Positions 62,601-64,000 of a DNA stretch of 64,000 nucleotides are shown here, one piece after another. The notes under the pieces are model-generated. The model was not told the DNA's origin and did not search any database. It saw only the letters and a list, made by a program, of their open reading frames with translations. Within the stretch, counting starts at the first letter, position 1. Every line of letters begins with the position of its first letter. Both the position numbers and the translations under genes were made by a program. This DNA is from Magicicada septendecula (taxonomy: Eukaryota; Arthropoda; Insecta; Hemiptera; Cicadidae), in assembly GCA_034769895.1 (NCBI GenBank), contig CM068367.1:90110399-90174398 (forward strand), written 5' to 3'.

Positions 62601-63802
62601 GTCTTGTGACAACATTTTTTTATAAATTATACATGGGATTTCATGGAAGAGAAACATTGATTTGTAGATCCATTAGAACTAGTTAAAGTGTAAAATAAAA
62701 GTTGAAAAAAATATTAGACTGATTTAAAGTCTTTAAAAGAAGAATAATAAAATTTTAATTACTGTTATTAAAACATTAGACGTTTTATTTAATACAAGAT
62801 ATGTTTTGATATTGTTACGACGGTCTACTTTATCGTCGTAGGTACAGTGGAAACAAAATACAAGACACCAATTAAGTCACTAATCACCAGCTTTAATTTT
62901 TACAGTTAAACAGTTCGTAATTAACAACACAGTCTCCTACAACAAATCAAATAAAAATATTCACACACAATAAAATGTCACTAATATTAAACACAAATTG
63001 TATTACAGTTATACCACCCGATTATAAAACCCAACACTTCACTAATAACTACTTGAACGTAGACAGTAATCTCACCCGATAATAACTCGAACCACACTGT
63101 TAATATATCGCCACTATATTGAAAACTAAGGCCGCTGCCGCCGTATTTATACCTCTGCTCACAGACCAGAACGTTCCTGATTGCATCTTAGCACCTGTGT
63201 GAACTACGGAATTAACTGCGGCCTTGACACAGTTCGCGCGGCTGGCGGCTTCGAGAAAATTCGCGGATGCGTTGTCTGTCACGTATGCCACACACATTAG
63301 AGCGAGATTCTTCTGGCACATTCGACAAACATGTAGACTGTTCTGTAATGTCGTAACAGCATATTAAAAATTTAATGCACAGGTGGAAAGGTGGGGTCAT
63401 TTATTGTTGGTAATGGTTTTAGGAAATTTCTTCTGCACTTTGGTAAACTCGCTGGCCTTGGAGTGGAGAGGAACAAGGGATACATTTTTTACTAGTAACT
63501 TGAAAATGATTTTAGTAACCTAAAAATAAAGTTAATATTGAGCATTTGCAACGCAAGAGTAACTGACGTTTCTTAGTGACCATTACAAATGACCGCTAAC
63601 AACAATATAAGTGTATTTACATGTGTGTACAGGGATGGAGGCACTCGTTCGACCAGACATTACATGTAAAGAGTGTGCAACGACAACAAGTCTTATTTTG
63701 AAGAAACTTGGACAACCAGTAATGACAAATCTGTACTATAATACAGTAAAAATGCTGCTAGAAAGGATCTCAACTGTCATGGTTGACCATCATGCACTGA
63801 GG
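19602..63802 (+). CDS. Pds5: Pds5 cohesin-associated HEAT-repeat protein, partial, nine exons
   Basis: Pds5 binds chromosomal cohesin through its HEAT-repeat body and, with Wapl, controls cohesin loading, release and sister-chromatid cohesion in the nucleus. Joining 19602-19802, 28233-28417, 29152-29359, 34453-34712, 35636-35882, 35998-36149, 50106-50252, 51857-52038 and 63633-63802 gives 584 open codons; every junction is AG/GT and phase-consistent. The product keeps the insect Pds5 landmarks: [48 protein letters not shown], [36 protein letters not shown] and WIKDKILH. It corresponds to about the N-terminal half of a protein of roughly 1200 residues. The start exon (about the first 25-30 residues) was not found upstream, and the 3' part lies beyond the window. 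Introns 1, 3, 6 and 8 are inflated by transposons. Confidence 0.96.
20407..20459. repeat. (CT)n / (CTGT)n simple repeat with poly-G end
   Basis: Compound CT and CTGT repeat ending in an eight-G run, within Pds5 intron 1. Confidence 0.9.
20460..22631. other. Intron 1 sequence with a faint LINE trace
   Basis: Mostly AT-rich intron. Around 21480-21590 (+) the strand reads [19 protein letters not shown] then NGEWQ, resembling the FERK(V/I)LR(K/R)I(F/Y)G…NGEW stretch near the end of LINE reverse transcriptases. The neighbourhood from about 21270 may belong to the same relic. Nothing else is recognised. Confidence 0.45.
22632..23568 (+). mobile_element. Mariner element copy 1, 3'-truncated
   Basis: Starts with a degraded terminal repeat (AGGTGTGTTAAGAAAG) and continues in parallel with the mariner copy at 33225-34402, including the same ATGCGCGATCAAATGAAGCA leader. 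Transposase pieces appear in several frames: YCIKFCQRL, a helix-turn-helix region, [20 protein letters not shown], the first catalytic box [11 protein letters not shown], and [20 protein letters not shown]. Similarity stops at 'aactccat', where a (GC)n(GT)n tract begins, so the third catalytic Asp region and the right terminal repeat are missing. Non-functional. Confidence 0.9.
23569..23611. repeat. (GC)n(GT)n microsatellite
   Basis: Alternating purine-pyrimidine run located precisely where the mariner sequence breaks off. Confidence 0.95.
24154..24199 (-). ncRNA. Candidate minimal hammerhead ribozyme, left arm
   Basis: Mirror copy on the minus strand: CTGATGA at 24192-24186, GAAAC at 24170-24166, same stems. 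The sense strand of one arm therefore carries the complement of the other, so transcripts of either direction would contain one ribozyme and one antisense copy. Confidence 0.55.
24345..24390 (+). ncRNA. Candidate minimal hammerhead ribozyme, right arm
   Basis: CTGATGA at 24352-24358; stem II GGGGC (24360-24364) with GTCCT (24369-24373) around an ATAT loop; GAAA at 24374-24377; stem III ACG/CGT (24377-24382) without loop; then U17, predicting cleavage between 24383 and 24384 at a GUU site. The first two pairs of stem I (C24351-G24384, T24350-A24385) form, followed by an internal loop. One extra U (24359) sits between A9 and stem II. The very short stem III is typical of dimer-active minimal hammerheads. 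Folded by eye. Confidence 0.6.
25132..27300 (-). mobile_element. Tigger/pogo element, right terminus not found
   Basis: Left end CAGGTAACCCCCGTTAATAC starts at 25132 directly after TA (25130-25131), the target used by the Tc1/mariner-pogo superfamily. The first 75 bp form a subterminal hairpin: CCCCGTTAATACGCGG against CCGCGTATAACGGGG (about 25139-25206). The transposase gene runs towards this end. A matching inverted end beyond the gene start (27282 onwards) was not seen, so the right end may be deleted or too diverged. Lies in Pds5 intron 1. Confidence 0.8.
25579..27282 (-). pseudogene. Tigger/pogo transposase with one premature stop
   Basis: A single minus-strand frame of 567 codons interrupted only by TAA at 26484-26482 (…[19 protein letters not shown]…). 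The N-terminal third is a CENP-B-type helix-turn-helix ([20 protein letters not shown], residues about 23-65) followed by a second DNA-binding HTH ([10 protein letters not shown], about 140-150). The DDE domain holds all three acidic residues: NLDETG (about 194), LLLDN-type [10 protein letters not shown] (about 309) and QPMDQGV (about 342), the last two 32 residues apart. An acidic segment precedes the C-terminal helices. The enzyme would cut and paste the element at TA. Apart from the one stop it looks full length; a single-base sense codon there would give an open frame, so the loss is recent. Confidence 0.88.
27301..28232. other. Intron 1 end, no gene recognised
   Basis: AT-rich intron up to the exon B acceptor. 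Open frames at 27468-27731 on both strands show no domain I recognise. Confidence 0.5.
28233..28417 (+). CDS. Pds5: Pds5 exon B
   Basis: Acceptor TTTTTCAG, donor GTCAA|GTAAGT, ends in phase 2. Encodes [19 protein letters not shown] and the [15 protein letters not shown] block, directly continuous with exon A. Confidence 0.96.
29152..29359 (+). CDS. Pds5: Pds5 exon C
   Basis: Acceptor CTTTTCAG, donor GCG|GTGAGT. The first base completes the Asn codon split with exon B. Encodes [19 protein letters not shown] through LEPYIQA. Confidence 0.96.
29777..30780 (+). pseudogene. IS630/Tc1-type transposase remnant, family A
   Basis: N-terminal pieces read [20 protein letters not shown] with a second frame [10 protein letters not shown], then [20 protein letters not shown], resembling the HTH and linker of a family with 'ERTVAATGVS…PKKRK'. 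The catalytic part reads [20 protein letters not shown], then [20 protein letters not shown] and VMDDTPYPL, i.e. the DETW-, HAG- and (V)MDNAPYH-type boxes of DDE_3 transposases, with substitutions. Frames shift repeatedly and stops are frequent. A 34-bp unit at about 30163-30230 is duplicated in tandem. Lies in Pds5 intron 3. Confidence 0.65.
30800..31395 (+). pseudogene. IS630/Tc1-type transposase remnant, family B
   Basis: Reads [19 protein letters not shown], then [37 protein letters not shown] and the closing box [20 protein letters not shown], ending [16 protein letters not shown] and a stop at 31395. These are the first, second and third catalytic boxes of a Tc1/mariner-type DDE transposase distinct from family A and from the mariner copies in this window. 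At least three frameshifts or stops occur. The N-terminal DNA-binding part is missing, and the element joins family A sequence with almost no gap, so one may have inserted in or recombined with the other. Confidence 0.75.
31500..31680 (-). pseudogene. LINE ORF2 tail fragment
   Basis: On the minus strand the sequence reads [20 protein letters not shown] followed by LRKSESES, the (R/K)WxWIGHxLR(K/R) motif near the C-terminus of many LINE reverse-transcriptase proteins. Nothing upstream of it is preserved. Confidence 0.6.
31690..33222. other. Intron 3 sequence, no gene recognised
   Basis: AT-rich; no recognisable repeats or domains. Confidence 0.5.
33225..34402 (+). mobile_element. Mariner element copy 2 with both terminal repeats
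   Basis: Left end CGAGGTGTGTTCAAAAAG and right end CTTTTTGAACACACCTCG are exact inverses over 18 bp and are flanked by TA (33223-33224 and 34403-34404). At 1178 bp it is shorter than a full mariner of about 1.3 kb because of an internal deletion in the transposase gene. It shares its sequence family with the truncated copy at 22632. Its right end lies 50 nt from Pds5 exon D. Confidence 0.95.
33410..34346 (+). pseudogene. Mariner transposase, internally deleted
   Basis: Starts [19 protein letters not shown] at about 33410. A frameshift at about 33500 precedes the main open stretch (33516-33935) with an HTH ([18 protein letters not shown]), the box [12 protein letters not shown], and the first catalytic motif [12 protein letters not shown] stop follows (QSSQ-stop), then [20 protein letters not shown] with the second-box region. 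At 34163 the frame jumps from LHHDNA straight to [10 protein letters not shown]: the segment that should carry the third catalytic Asp before the conserved FPK(V/L) box is deleted, so this copy cannot encode an active enzyme. It could still be mobilised in trans through its intact ends. Confidence 0.9.
34453..34712 (+). CDS. Pds5: Pds5 exon D
   Basis: Acceptor TTTTTTTCTAG, donor GGAAG|GTAATG, ends in phase 2. Encodes [16 protein letters not shown] through LWRAFLGR. Only 50 nt separate a mariner insertion from this exon. Confidence 0.96.
35636..35882 (+). CDS. Pds5: Pds5 exon E
   Basis: Acceptor ATTTCAG; its first G completes Arg with exon D. Encodes [14 protein letters not shown] through VKERTLDKK. 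The donor AAG|GTTAGA is weak, and the next intron is just 115 bp; if it were retained, translation would stop at 35943-35945. Confidence 0.93.
35998..36149 (+). CDS. Pds5: Pds5 exon F
   Basis: Acceptor ATTACCAG, donor GATAG|GTAAGT, ends in phase 2. Encodes [19 protein letters not shown] through YYMTGMEDR. Confidence 0.95.
36284..36618. mobile_element. Charlie-like hAT MITE
   Basis: Terminal inverted repeats CAGTGGTTCTCAACCT and AGGTTGAGAAACGCTG (one or two mismatches) are the classic termini of Charlie/MER5-type hAT elements. The body is 335 bp and has no coding capacity. The flanking 8-mers ATACATAG and ATATATTG match at six of eight positions, fitting a decayed 8-bp duplication. Lies in Pds5 intron 6. 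Confidence 0.85.
36640..37770. other. A-rich non-coding block, left part
   Basis: Markedly A-rich on the + strand, with many short AATAAATGA-like stretches and no gene. The same style of sequence resumes at 40815 after the Tigger element, so both parts are probably one older unit split by that insertion. I do not recognise it. Confidence 0.45.
37773..40812 (-). mobile_element. Complete Tigger element with TA duplication
   Basis: Ends CAGTAAACCCTCGATTTAAC at 37773 and its near-inverse …TTAAATCAAGGGTTTACTG at 40812, flanked by TA (37771-37772, 40813-40814). Each end has a second internal copy of the GTCCGTTAAATCG-type motif. 3040 bp with a transposase gene on the minus strand. This family's termini differ from those of the Tigger element at 25132. 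Confidence 0.93.
38801..40034 (-). pseudogene. Tigger transposase with an N-terminal frameshift
   Basis: The likely start is ATG at 40034, giving [20 protein letters not shown] and the first helix of a CENP-B-type HTH. At about 39967 the reading shifts by one frame into a 388-codon open stretch ending at 38801. That stretch has the second HTH ([11 protein letters not shown], about residue 105), and the DDE residues NADETGLYF (155), [10 protein letters not shown] (273) and QPMDQGV (308). The usual C-terminal tail continues in other frames down to about 38394 ([10 protein letters not shown]). One frameshift near the start is the main defect of the core; the C-terminal end is also disrupted. It would have catalysed cut-and-paste movement at TA sites. 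Confidence 0.88.
40815..41745. other. A-rich non-coding block, right part, with a core-promoter-like site
   Basis: No coding region. At 41253-41260 TATATAAG follows a GC-richer stretch (CCACCGCCCAGC) and is followed 25-30 bp on by GCGAGAGACAC, an arrangement like the U3/R boundary of an LTR or a core promoter. Probably part of an older unrecognised element that was hit by Tigger (37773) and BEL (41751). Confidence 0.4.
41751..42224 (-). repeat. BEL/Pao 3' LTR
   Basis: 474 bp, TG…CA. On the minus strand it is preceded by the purine-rich AAAGGGGCCGG, a candidate polypurine tract (about 42226-42238). Confidence 0.95.
42354..47603 (-). CDS. gag-pol: BEL/Pao gag-pol polyprotein
   Basis: One open frame of 1749 residues that would supply capsid, protease, reverse transcriptase, RNase H and integrase. 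Domains in order: coiled N-terminus; DUF1759-type gag (about 125-275, with [13 protein letters not shown]); Cys/His clusters ([14 protein letters not shown] 348-361, [13 protein letters not shown] 382-394, CNVCHRRHH 400-408); aspartic protease of the DUF1758 type ([11 protein letters not shown], about 490-500); reverse transcriptase with [12 protein letters not shown] (Asp 824) and YVDD (900-903); RNase H with FSDGSE (about 1074), [16 protein letters not shown] and NPADCASRG; integrase with HHCC ([10 protein letters not shown]…CVRC) and D1455, D1521 (LYSDCGTNF), E1572; C-terminal DUF5641 region. All catalytic residues I can check are present. No env. Confidence 0.97.
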   Translation of the reverse strand: MRFSSFVKQCELIESRLHNINKQIVALEVIGIGNLTEQQTRKVSLLSSTAENKYAEFERLINKLFSTTPLPEDLDNEQISRLQDSISDLNISIQSSCAPLLPSQPQETLDQSHTGAPQLVAPTPTVNLPRLNLGTFSGQPEKWVAFHSLFENAVHKNETISNVEKFTYLLSCLTDEPLNLIKSLPVTNTNYAIAWQTLLKRYQNSRLLITLHVNNIFELPQLHNPSVKQMRNFLSTYNENYQALKALGHDIASESLLLTSYILRRFDTEFRTKLERSRDNLQNVPTITEVITFLENECSCKEAAGLTNIISKNEPSLQTSQKISGFKMNTNQFKPHKIAMVTTHTQHCIFCSSNSHNIYRCADFSALTVQERQAFVKNKNLCQNCFGTHKLVTCKSVHTCNVCHRRHHSLLHFFVENRSAQPQQKLTQSNRLTLCPSVETTMNKQNHSAECHQDTTLIGVSCNQNNTVLLATALVHITSANGNAAVVRAVLDSASQTTIISESCAKTLCLYRSQTDVPELSGISTAPVKTKGLTFVTLSSLSGNILAKSHPVMILNKISCYLPRVQLPPEIKERLKGYMLADPTFDVPGPVDLLIGADLFALTLNGTFINLGKNMPYAVNTIFGYVVLGPTPVSLKSNPYSGLVTLLSMNDRDLHATLQRFWSIEEPPHTTKLDPQDEKCEAHFVSTHKRDASGRYVCHLPFSGNPAQLGDSTTLAKRLFNTLERKFESQPEFKQKYVNFMNDYLACGHMKLCTSVPSLNKPHYFLPHHGVFKDRKIRVVFNASAPSSSGVSLNHILHQGPKLHKDITDIILRFRQHKFVFSCDIKQMFRQISIHEDDQIFQLIYWREDTSVPLKVYQLTTVTYGMTSSPYLANRVVQQLIMDEGKNHPLAAEALQQQIYVDDALLGSNSLEEALHLQEDVVLLLKKGGFELSKWSSNHPKLLENVMQDNHETPLMLRTSEQPFSSVLGLKWIPDIDVFSYVMHTPSSNYTKRTLLSSIAQIYDPCGWISPIVFWSKVLMQHVWTLGLDWDSPLPDHISEKWSRFVKELPEIEKLRIPRFISLATAVIIQLHGFSDGSESGYAACVFLCTEDAEGDVNIRLLIAKSRVAPLKRVTINRLELCGAHMLAKLLHYCTEQLSQHHKIDNISAWCDSTVVLSWIRTLSFRLKVYVANRVAQIQDLVSPHVWKYVSTVDNPADCASRGLTPTVLMKHNQWWLGPPWLAKSTQTWPQSILHPISEESIPEMKPNVLNLMMTTKEVPTFGFLTKFSSWKTLLHVMAYVLRFITRLNFKTTISGSFTVTELNNACNRICWLIQRLHFAEDIDLLSKKRTCSNRIQRLAPFIDDAGIVRVGGRLKNSALTYNAKHPILLPKNHVAILLLIDYYHGMYLHAGPQFLQATLSQRFWILSARSVIRSRIFKCVRCFRAKSTNTSPLMGDLPAGRVTPTRCFNASGVDYAGPYTVKFFTLRRTQPIKVYLCLFICFATKAVHLEVVTDLTTDAFIAALTRFISRRGLVSDLYSDCGTNFIGAASSLKRCFQDLMKQPEMQDFATNNSITFHFIPPRAPHQGGLWERAIKGAKYHLTRAIGEHILTYEEFTTLVVRVEAILNSRPIAPLSNDPSDLQPLTPGHFLTGGPLNALIEPQLTNAPLNHIKRWKLVQAFTQHLWKRWQMEYLHTLQERSKWIRPQENLKIGDLVVIHETNLPPLKWKLGRVISVSPGNDGVVRVVNMKTAGGTLTRPSVKVSRLPIY
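47604..48156 (-). other. BEL/Pao leader and primer-binding region
   Basis: 553 bp between the 5' LTR and the polyprotein start. Four nt after the LTR end on the minus strand is TGGTCCTCCGGGCCGGA, starting with the TGG expected of a primer-binding site; the tRNA is not assigned. A T-rich run (+ strand, about 48008-48032) lies inside. Confidence 0.7.
48157..48630 (-). repeat. BEL/Pao 5' LTR
   Basis: 474 bp, TG…CA, one substitution from the 3' LTR. Confidence 0.95.
48636..50105. other. Intron 6 end, no gene recognised
   Basis: AT-rich. The stretch immediately after the BEL element continues the host sequence interrupted at 41750. No domains seen. Confidence 0.5.
50106..50252 (+). CDS. Pds5: Pds5 exon G
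   Basis: Acceptor GTTGCAG, donor CTAGC|GTAAGT, after a 13.96-kb intron. Encodes [20 protein letters not shown] through [12 protein letters not shown]. Confidence 0.95.
50253..51856. other. Intron 7, no gene recognised
   Basis: AT-rich intron between exons G and H. No repeats or domains recognised. Confidence 0.5.
51857..52038 (+). CDS. Pds5: Pds5 exon H
   Basis: Acceptor TTGACAG, donor CTTG|GTAATT, ends in phase 1. Encodes [19 protein letters not shown] through LLRDNTLML. Confidence 0.94.
52560..53556 (-). pseudogene. Pogo-like transposase, C-terminal part, degraded
   Basis: Fragments in shifting frames: [13 protein letters not shown] next to the insertion; [18 protein letters not shown] then [20 protein letters not shown] and GHKLT, matching the 'TGHEK…TVMLA(V/I)TADG' part of this transposase family; then [17 protein letters not shown], the LVLDSFR/GH second-catalytic box; then VAPGG. 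Stops and shifts throughout. Continuation of 61083-61377. Confidence 0.8.
54243..56179 (+). mobile_element. hAT-type element inside the LTR
   Basis: Ends CAGTGTTGCAAACTGGT and, in inverse, CAGGGCTGCAAACTGGT, with repeated 'GTCAGTA' motifs just inside both ends. GATTCG is present on both sides (54237-54242, 56180-56185). The other LTR (60051-61082) shows the unoccupied site '…TATAAGATTCGGTAGG…', proving the insertion. A hAT should make an 8-bp duplication; only six bp match here. 1937 bp, with a partial transposase on the + strand. Confidence 0.88.
54533..55856 (+). pseudogene. hAT transposase, 3' part, with coiled-coil extension
   Basis: The first frame (54533-55369, 278 codons) ends in a hAT C-terminal dimerisation segment: [20 protein letters not shown] followed by VEIGFSSSQ and [13 protein letters not shown], like the 'LSxP.SSA.(V/A)ERxFS' motif. 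The N-terminal zinc finger and most of the RNase H-like core are not present before 54533, since only 290 bp separate it from the left end. A second frame (55362-55856, +1 relative) continues [20 protein letters not shown], then a Lys/Glu-rich coiled coil and ends [14 protein letters not shown]. The two frames overlap by 8 nt; I read them as one protein broken by a frameshift at about 55362. The coiled-coil tail is unusual for hAT proteins generally but known to me from a subset of them. Confidence 0.75.
56510..58670. other. 3' non-coding part of the pol-less LTR element
   Basis: Starts with a poly-C run, then AT-rich sequence with C-rich islands (about 56945-57340) on the + strand. No coding region recognised. 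An (ATT)n tract lies at 58569-58607. Confidence 0.6.
58569..58607. repeat. (ATT)n microsatellite
   Basis: ATT repeats with a single ACT interruption. Confidence 0.9.
58671..59807 (-). CDS. Unrecognised acidic protein of the pol-less LTR element
   Basis: 378 codons beginning [20 protein letters not shown]. The first 120 residues are acidic and predicted to be helical, with a possible coiled coil around [20 protein letters not shown]. The middle (about 130-230) is Asn/Ser/Asp-rich low complexity. The C-terminal third has a cysteine cluster [18 protein letters not shown] and, further on, YERCCNKRE, then an acidic end [10 protein letters not shown]. It lies 243 bp inside the 5' LTR, where gag would be, so a gag-like structural protein is the positional guess, but I see no capsid motif or CCHC knuckle. 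The frame is intact although the element lacks pol. Confidence 0.7.
   Translation of the reverse strand: MNMGEVQDKDIGFTWDEWETEFRGVVGEMTDEEWGKLDDSLIRMEGQEEGIFAEIKKHSEMTNNKGKIVEVTVVENKTVNRPDDSVGVEEKEYTLNDIFDLVNKRFDEMDKKWDEWLRELKTEQLKENSEVELKLVSDNDNSNNELINNSDKIVGEVVLTSEDNDGDYNSEVSGSNTSNYNDEITLNKNNDYIAENGVSKNDTVSNSGEIKNVVLECKVVSRESVDEVISVCVERLNGQRADVPQVYGETEFSQVFNEDRVSSCICMEDKVSSDGPCIFCDLTGKASRGNKYLMVPFAWNGRVQYGYERCCNKREREIKIFEINRGYEMLVQVLDIERDEESELHYETEREEYLNKTVINDKITDLMLRKILTETGQK
60051..61082 (-). repeat. 5' LTR of the pol-less element
   Basis: 1032 bp, TGTAA…TTACA. Holds the unoccupied target site of the hAT element found in the other LTR. Confidence 0.92.
61083..61377 (-). pseudogene. Pogo-like transposase, N-terminal part
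   Basis: Minus-strand frame starting about 61377 with an HTH region: [20 protein letters not shown], then [18 protein letters not shown], then [20 protein letters not shown] and RRNRAFAV. This is the usual CENP-B/pogo N-terminal layout (two HTH segments with '[11 protein letters not shown]'). The frame runs into the LTR boundary after RAFAV; continuing on the far side of the insertion (from 53556 downwards) gives VTTEMVQ in the same frame, which confirms the insertion point. Confidence 0.85.
61725..62240. other. Intron 8 sequence, no gene recognised
   Basis: AT-rich intron between the pogo-like element and the histone-like locus. Confidence 0.5.
62247..62567 (+). pseudogene. Histone-gene-like relic: promoter boxes and 3' stem-loop
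   Basis: Direct CCAAT (62247-62251), inverted CCAAT (62272-62276), TATA-like GGATAAAAAG (62301-62310), initiator-like TTCATTCCGTCAG (62331-62343) and, 200 bp on, CCCAATGGCCCTTTTAAGAG CCACA holding GGCCCTTTTAAGAGCC (62552-62567). The last is a close fit to the replication-dependent histone mRNA stem-loop (six-bp stem, four-nt loop) with one C/A mismatch. The region between is too short for any core histone gene and I could not match it to one, although it is A-rich and basic at its start. No purine-rich downstream element was seen. A decayed or deleted histone gene, or a transposable unit derived from one, are the options. I see no proof of expression. Confidence 0.45.
62813..63358 (-). mobile_element. 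Probable solo LTR
   Basis: 546 bp with 9-bp terminal inverted repeats TGTTACGAC…GTCGTAACA, the TG…CA form of an LTR. On the minus strand TATAAAT (63151-63145) in a GC-richer context suggests a promoter and that orientation. No matching second copy or coding region lies nearby. Flanks GATAT and GCATAT are similar but not an exact duplication. 274 bp before Pds5 exon I. Confidence 0.65.
63633..63802 (+). CDS. Pds5: Pds5 exon I (last in window)
   Basis: Acceptor TGTACAG, donor AGG|GTAAAA. The first two bases complete Gly with exon H. Encodes [19 protein letters not shown] through [16 protein letters not shown], and ends in phase 0. Confidence 0.93.
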
Positions 63803-64000
63803 GTAAAATTATTGTTTAAATGCTATATTCTTACATGTAGTTGTATATGTAAAACATTGCTATTTTGCCTTTAATTGATGATGGCCACGTTACTACATTG
63901 GTGATTTTGACATTTACAGGATTTGCTAAATAAAGTCACCATATTTATAGTCATTGCAAATAATTTTTTGTGACAAAAATTTTACTTGTCCTTTAGTAAT
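63803..64000. other. Pds5: Start of the next Pds5 intron
   Basis: Follows the donor AGG|GTAAAA. No further exon before the window ends. Confidence 0.7.

Overview
The window looks like nuclear DNA of an insect with a repeat-rich, AT-rich genome. The only host gene I can recognise is a spliced cohesin-regulator gene, Pds5, on the + strand. Nine consecutive exons (1752 nt, 584 codons, open across every junction) run from 19602 to 63802 and end in phase at the last donor. The protein matches the insect-type Pds5 sequence I know. The first coding exon(s) and the C-terminal half lie outside the window or were not found. I cannot name the species.

Almost everything else is transposable-element DNA, most of it inside Pds5 introns. 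Upstream of the first exon found (1-19601) there are duplicated piggyBac-like fragments, a (GT)57 tract beside a perfect 45-nt-arm palindrome, a Tigger-type transposase tail, a tRNA-headed SINE with a 10-bp target-site duplication (TSD), and a decayed Ty3/gypsy element with about 1.75-kb LTRs on the minus strand (9060-17970). Intron 1 (19803-28232) carries a truncated mariner, a LINE fragment split by a 386-bp foldback insertion, and a nearly intact Tigger/pogo transposase. Intron 3 (29360-34452) holds two unlike IS630/Tc1-type fragments and a mariner ending 50 nt before exon 4. Intron 6 (36150-50105) holds a Charlie-like hAT MITE, a complete Tigger element, and an apparently intact, very young BEL/Pao retrotransposon. 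Intron 8 (52039-63632) shows a three-layer nest: a pogo-like element, split by an LTR element without pol, whose 3' LTR is split by a hAT element. A histone-promoter/stem-loop-like relic and a probable solo LTR follow.

The most unusual signal is the foldback at 24064-24449. Its two 175-nt arms differ at one base, and it is flanked by a 12-bp direct repeat. Each arm contains what I fold by eye as a complete minimal hammerhead ribozyme core (CTGATGA, stem II, GAAAC, three-bp stem III, GUU cleavage site). This resembles the hammerheads known from Penelope-like elements. The other main leads are the pol-less LTR element with an unrecognised acidic ORF, the datable nested insertion, and the histone-like stem-loop locus.

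Limits: functions and families were assigned by reading translated motifs, without database searches. Element boundaries are firm only where terminal repeats and target-site duplications are stated.
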